Part shown: positions 60,348 through 64,000 of the stretch, one piece after another
Position numbering within the stretch: the first letter of the stretch is position 1
Layout: each line of letters opens with the position of its first letter
NCBI RefSeq assembly: GCF_007665395.1
Contig: NZ_VDND01000008.1
Coordinates: 216,075-280,074 of the forward strand
DNA from: Pseudomonas oryzihabitans
GTDB taxonomy: Bacteria > Pseudomonadota > Gammaproteobacteria > Pseudomonadales > Pseudomonadaceae
Direction: 5' to 3'
DNA length: 64,000 nucleotides
Made by a program: the position numbers and the translations under genes
Notes under the pieces: generated by a model
What the model was told of the DNA's origin: nothing
The model's input: the letters and a program-made list of their open reading frames with translations, nothing else
Databases searched by the model: none

Positions 60348-61143
60348 CACCTTCAAGTTCACTCGCGGCCAGGTGCCGTTGCTGATCAGCATGCCGCATC
60401 CCGGCACCCGTCTCACCCGCGCCGTCGAGCAGGGCCTGGTGCCCGCCGGCCAGGCCCTCGCCGACACCGATTGGCACATTCCCCGGCTCTATGCCATGGC
60501 CGAGGAATTGGGCGCCAGCCGGCTGGAGGCGCTCTATTCGCGCTACGTCATCGATCTGAACCGGCCCGACGATGACGTACCCCTCTACAGCAGCGCCACC
60601 ACCGGGCTCTTCCCGGACGTGCTCTTCGATGGCAGCCCGCTGTTCCGCGACGGCCTGGCGCCAGATGCTGCGGCCCGCCAACAGGCGCTGGAGGAAATCT
60701 GGCGGCCCTATCACCAGACCCTAGTGGCGGAACTGCAGCGGCTGCGCGAGACCTTCGGCTATGCGCTGCTGTGGGATGCCCATTCCATCTGCTCGCGCAT
60801 ACCGCGGTTGTTCGACGGCCAGTTGCCGGATCTCAACTTCGGTACCTTCGACGGCGCCAGCTGCGCGCCGGAACTGACCAGCCGCCTGCAGGCGGTCGCC
60901 GGTGGCCAGCAACGCCTGACCCACGTCTTCAATGGCCGCTTCAAGGGCGGCTTCATCACCCGCCACTATGGCGCGCCCGACCAGCACATCCATGCCGTGC
61001 AACTAGAACTGGCGCAATGCACCTACATGGACGAGGCACCGCCCTTCGGCTATCGCGAGGATCGCGCCACCCCTACCCAGGACGTCCTGCGCCAGTTGCT
61101 CGAGGCGGCGTTGGTTTGGGGGCGCGAGCGCTACGGTCGTTGA
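60340..61143 (+). CDS. hutG: N-formylglutamate deformylase
   Basis: 267 aa from a GTG at 60340 with AGGAG upstream, overlapping hutI by 8 bp. It hydrolyses N-formylglutamate to formate and glutamate, the last step of the Pseudomonas five-step route. Family motifs: LLISMPHPG, DTDWHIPRLY, YVIDLNRPDDD, LLWDAHSICSRIP, NGRFKGGFITRHYG and QLELAQCTYMDE. The FGase fold, not the arginase-type HutG of enteric bacteria. It ends 38 bp from the convergent hutF. Confidence 0.95.
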   Translation: MSDTFKFTRGQVPLLISMPHPGTRLTRAVEQGLVPAGQALADTDWHIPRLYAMAEELGASRLEALYSRYVIDLNRPDDDVPLYSSATTGLFPDVLFDGSPLFRDGLAPDAAARQQALEEIWRPYHQTLVAELQRLRETFGYALLWDAHSICSRIPRLFDGQLPDLNFGTFDGASCAPELTSRLQAVAGGQQRLTHVFNGRFKGGFITRHYGAPDQHIHAVQLELAQCTYMDEAPPFGYREDRATPTQDVLRQLLEAALVWGRERYGR

Positions 61144-61181
61144 CCGGTGCGGTCCCCAACTCGCGGGGACCGCTTGCCGCT

Positions 61182-62540
61182 TCAGTCGAGCAGGGTACGC
61201 AACACCTCGGCGAATTCACGGGCGCTGGTGGCTTCGTCAGGATGCCGCCCCTCCTGCACCACCCAACGCCCGCCGACCATCACGTCGCGCACCTGGCGAT
61301 CACTCCCGGCGAACAGCCAACGATTGAGCACGGCCTCCGCCGGTACGCTGGACAGGTAGGGATCGGCGCCATCCAGGACCACCCAGTCGGCACGCCGACC
61401 GACCGCCAGCGCGCCTATCTGCTGGCCCAGGGCCGCGGCGCCACCCTGCAGGGCCTGCTCGAACAGCTGGTGGCCGACATTGGGCTGGCGCGCGCCGACC
61501 AGACGATTGCGCTGCTGATCGCGCAGGCGCTGGCCATACTCGAGCCAACGCAATTCCTCGACCGGGCTGACACTCACATGGCTGTCCGAGCCGATGCCGA
61601 AGCGCCCGCCCACCGCGAGGAAATCCGTCGCCGGAAAAATCCCGTCACCCAGGTTAGCCTCGGTGGTCGGGCAGAGGCCGGCGATGGCCCGACTCTGCGC
61701 CATCAGGCCGACTTCGTGGGGTAGCGCATGGGTGGCATGGACCAGGCACCAGCGCTCATCCACCGCCACCTGCTCGTATAGCCACTCGAGGGGCCGGCGC
61801 CCGCTCCAGGCCAGGCAGTCGTCCACCTCCTTCTGCTGCTCGGCGATATGGATGTGCACCGGCCAGCGGGCATCCGTCGCCGCCAATACCGTGGCGAGTT
61901 GCTCGCCGCTGACGGCGCGTAGCGAATGAAAGCACAGGCCCAGCCGCTGCCGGTCATCCAGCACCGCCGCCAGGCGGGGCAAGAGCTCCAGGTAACTGTC
62001 GGTGGTATGCAGGAAGCGCCGCTGGCCCGCGGTCGGCGCCTGGGCGCCGAAGCCGCTGTAGCTGTAGAGCACCGGCAGCAGGGTCAGGCCGATGCCCGCA
62101 CTGCGCGCCGCCTGGGCGATACGCCCGCCCAGCTCTGCGGGATCGGCGTAGGGATGCCCTTGAGGATCGTGGTGCACGTAGTGGAATTCGGCCACGGCGG
62201 TATAGCCGGCCTTGAGCATCTCGATGTACAGCTGGCGTGCCACCACCTCCAGTTGCTCCGGCTCGAGCCGGCCCACCAGGCGATACATCAGGTCGCGCCA
62301 GGTCCAGAAACTGTCCTGGGTGGCACCCGCCACCTCGGCCAAGCCGGCCATGGCCCGCTGGAAGGCGTGGGAGTGCAGATTGGGCATGCCGGGCAGCAGC
62401 GGGCCTCGCACCCGTTCCGCGCCGTCCGACGAACCCTGGGGCTGGACGCCGAGCAGACAGCCCTGCGCGTCTACCTCCAGGCGCACGTCCGTCGCCCACC
62501 CTTCGGGTAGCAGCGCCCTTTCCGCAAAAAAAGCCGGCAT
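61182..62540 (-). CDS. hutF: Formimidoylglutamate deiminase
   Basis: 452 aa from the ATG at 62540 (MPAFFAERALLP), like P. aeruginosa HutF (453). It deaminates N-formimino-glutamate to N-formylglutamate and ammonia. Metal site: HxH in NLHSHAFQRAMAG, IHIAEQQKEVDDC, LVHATHALPHE and GSDSHVSVSPVEELRWLE. An upstream reading adds residues overlapping the operator and is not used. It is divergent from hutC across a 94-bp control region. Confidence 0.95.
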   Translation of the reverse strand: MPAFFAERALLPEGWATDVRLEVDAQGCLLGVQPQGSSDGAERVRGPLLPGMPNLHSHAFQRAMAGLAEVAGATQDSFWTWRDLMYRLVGRLEPEQLEVVARQLYIEMLKAGYTAVAEFHYVHHDPQGHPYADPAELGGRIAQAARSAGIGLTLLPVLYSYSGFGAQAPTAGQRRFLHTTDSYLELLPRLAAVLDDRQRLGLCFHSLRAVSGEQLATVLAATDARWPVHIHIAEQQKEVDDCLAWSGRRPLEWLYEQVAVDERWCLVHATHALPHEVGLMAQSRAIAGLCPTTEANLGDGIFPATDFLAVGGRFGIGSDSHVSVSPVEELRWLEYGQRLRDQQRNRLVGARQPNVGHQLFEQALQGGAAALGQQIGALAVGRRADWVVLDGADPYLSSVPAEAVLNRWLFAGSDRQVRDVMVGGRWVVQEGRHPDEATSAREFAEVLRTLLD

Positions 62541-62568
62541 AATCGACCTCATCCTAGCTATGGCTAAC

Positions 62569-62580
62569 ATGTATATACAT
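62569..62580. promoter_or_regulatory. HutC operator between hutF and hutC
   Basis: ATGTATATACAT, a perfect 12-bp palindrome with the same core as the site before hutU, then a partial repeat TATACAGACAT to 62590. It lies between the divergent hutF and hutC starts, so HutC would control hutF and its own gene together. Confidence 0.87.
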
Positions 62581-62634
62581 ATACAGACATAAGCGAATTC
62601 GGTAAACTGCTGTCTGTCCTCCAAGGGGCCCCTC

Positions 62635-63375
62635 ATGCCGTCATCCTCGACTCCCGCCCAAGCACCCAAGGCCGCGCCCGCGCCCTTCTATGAGCAGGTC
62701 AAGCAACTCATCCTGCGGCAGATCCATTCGGGCGCCTGGCCGCCGCACCAGAAGATTCCTTCCGAAGCCGAGCTGGTCGCCCAGCTGGGCTTCAGCCGCA
62801 TGACGGTGCACCGCGCCTTGCGCGAGCTGACCAGCGACGGCCTGCTGGTGCGGATGCAGGGCGTGGGCACCTTCGTCGCCGAACCCAAGGGCCAGGCCGC
62901 TCTCTTCGAGGTGCACAACATCGCCGACGAGATCGCGTCCCGGGGCCACCGCCATCGACTCGAGGTGATCCGGATGGGCAGTGAAACGGCCAATGGCGAG
63001 CGTTCGCTGGCGCTGGGGGTTCGCGAAGGCCAGCCGGTGTTCCATTCGCTGATCGTGCACTATGAAAACGACGTGCCGGTGCAGATCGAGGATCGCTACG
63101 TAAATCCCGCGGTGGCACCCGAGTACCTCGACCAGGACTTCGGCAGTGAAACGCCCTATGTCTACCTCAATCGTCTCGCCCCCCTGACCGAAGGCGAGCA
63201 TGTGGTCGAGGCGGTCCTCGCCTCCCCCGAGGAGCAGCAACTGCTGCGCATTCCCGCCGAGGAGCCCTGCCTGTTGATCCGTCGGCGTACCTGGTCGGGC
63301 CGCCGCACCGTCACCAGCGCCAGGCTGCTGTACCCGGGCAGTCGCTATCGCCTGGAAGGCCATTTCGGCTCATGA
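62635..63375 (+). CDS. hutC: Histidine-utilisation repressor, GntR family
   Basis: 246 aa. N-terminal GntR winged helix: FYEQVKQLILRQIHSGAW, KIPSEAELVAQLGFSRMTVH and VRMQGVGTFVAEP. C-terminal UTRA ligand domain: EIASRGHRHRLEVI, PVQIEDRYVNPAVAPEYL and LLIRRRTWSGRRTVTSARLL. It releases DNA on binding urocanate. AAGGGG precedes the ATG. Co-transcribed with hutD (4-bp overlap). It should bind the palindromes at 55896 and 62569. Confidence 0.95.
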   Translation: MPSSSTPAQAPKAAPAPFYEQVKQLILRQIHSGAWPPHQKIPSEAELVAQLGFSRMTVHRALRELTSDGLLVRMQGVGTFVAEPKGQAALFEVHNIADEIASRGHRHRLEVIRMGSETANGERSLALGVREGQPVFHSLIVHYENDVPVQIEDRYVNPAVAPEYLDQDFGSETPYVYLNRLAPLTEGEHVVEAVLASPEEQQLLRIPAEEPCLLIRRRTWSGRRTVTSARLLYPGSRYRLEGHFGS

Positions 63376-63950
63376 GCGAATTCACGTGGCTTCCCGCCGC
63401 GGGGCACCGGCGCATGCCCTGGCGTAACGGTCTCGGGACCACCCTCGAGATCGCGCGCGATACGCCCGCCACGGCGGACGACTTCGGCTGGCGCCTGTCA
63501 CTGGCGGACGTGACGCAATCCGGGGCCTTTTCCCCATTCGCTGGCCTGACGCGGATCATCAGCGTGATCGCAGGCGCCGGCATGCGGCTGCATATCGACG
63601 AAGTGGCCACGCCCGCCCTGGGTCGCTGGCAGCCATACGTCTTCTCCGGCGCGGCCCGCGTCAACTGTGAGCTGCTCGAGGGGCCCATTCGCGACCTCAA
63701 CCTGATCTATCGCGCCGACCGCTATGACGCCGAGCTGGAATGGATAGCATTGGCCGGCGCCCTGCGGCTCACCGAGCCTCGGACGCTGATCCTGTTCTGC
63801 GGCGAGGGCTCCGTGCAGGTCCGGCAAGCCGAGGAGTCGGTCACCCTCGGTCCGCTGGACGCCCTGTACCTGCCACCGCAATCAACGCCACCTCAGTTGA
63901 CTATACAAGGGACCGCGCAGCTCTGCGTGATCCGGCTGCTAGCTGTGTAA
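63372..63950 (+). CDS. hutD: HutD-family cupin
   Basis: 192 aa, Ves/HutD family. Typical start WLPAAGHRRMPWRNGLGTT, then RLSLADVTQSGAFSPFAG, and FSGAARVNCELLEGPIRDLNLIY. The cupin-like protein limits the hut response at high urocanate in Pseudomonas fluorescens studies; no enzymatic role is known. The ATG overlaps the hutC stop. The 50 bases after it, to the window end, show no gene start; hutH is not seen. Confidence 0.93.
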   Translation: MSEFTWLPAAGHRRMPWRNGLGTTLEIARDTPATADDFGWRLSLADVTQSGAFSPFAGLTRIISVIAGAGMRLHIDEVATPALGRWQPYVFSGAARVNCELLEGPIRDLNLIYRADRYDAELEWIALAGALRLTEPRTLILFCGEGSVQVRQAEESVTLGPLDALYLPPQSTPPQLTIQGTAQLCVIRLLAV

Positions 63951-64000
63951 ACCCAGTACGTTGTTCAGTGGCAACGGAGCCCGACTGATGGGCGGTTTGT

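Overview
The window is about 64 kb of GC-rich (roughly two-thirds G+C) chromosomal DNA from a gammaproteobacterium, most probably a Pseudomonas. The indications are the RapA, AlkB, Hut, DUF1654 and DabAB families, the Pseudomonas-type REP sequences, and the codon use. A member of the P. oryzihabitans/psychrotolerans group would fit, but that is inference. I saw no rRNA, tRNA, CRISPR array, prophage or complete insertion sequence. About 51 genes can be supported.

Layout. (1) 1-313: palindromic repeats. (2) 314-4619: a tightly overlapping six-gene minus-strand operon (type II dehydroquinase, shikimate dehydrogenase, CaiB/BaiF CoA-transferase, MaoC hydratase, VOC protein, ketopantoate-reductase-like protein) with a divergent LysR regulator. 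It looks catabolic. (3) 5695-7279: an Hsp20 gene with a heat-shock promoter and a ROSE-type RNA thermometer, then AlkB and small proteins. (4) 7308-10363: a 140-bp MITE-like palindrome and rapA. (5) 10411-11488: REP-like tandem repeats carrying two decayed copies of the entA 3' end. (6) 11498-36556: an apparently complete enterobactin-type siderophore system in two blocks. Block one is entC-E-B-A, fepB, entS and fepDGC. Block two is a TonB receptor, fes, an MbtH gene and entF. Between them lies an unrelated LacI-controlled operon (21552-28591): a ribose-type ABC transporter, a phosphotriesterase-like hydrolase, an amidotransferase-like protein and an M20 deacylase. (7) 37834-42802: the dabAB inorganic-carbon transporter with a divergent LysR gene. 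(8) 42870-45944: an acid phosphatase-autotransporter fusion. (9) 46300-55430: an SOS-controlled DUF1654 gene and a signalling block (MCP, GGDEF-EAL, PAS-PAS-MCP tip, GNAT, GGDEF). (10) 55945-63950: the histidine-utilisation genes hutU-permease-hutI-hutG, hutF and hutC-hutD, with two HutC-type operators but no hutH in the window.

How the genes work together. EntC, EntB and EntA convert chorismate to 2,3-dihydroxybenzoate. EntE loads it on the carrier domain of EntB, and EntF (with the MbtH protein) couples it to serine and cyclises the trimer. EntS exports the product, the TonB receptor and FepB/D/G/C bring the iron complex back, and Fes opens it to release iron. Fur boxes sit upstream of entC, fepB and the receptor. 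The activating phosphopantetheinyl transferase (EntD) is not in the window. In the hut region, urocanate is converted through imidazolonepropionate and formiminoglutamate to formylglutamate and glutamate, under the urocanate-responsive repressor HutC.
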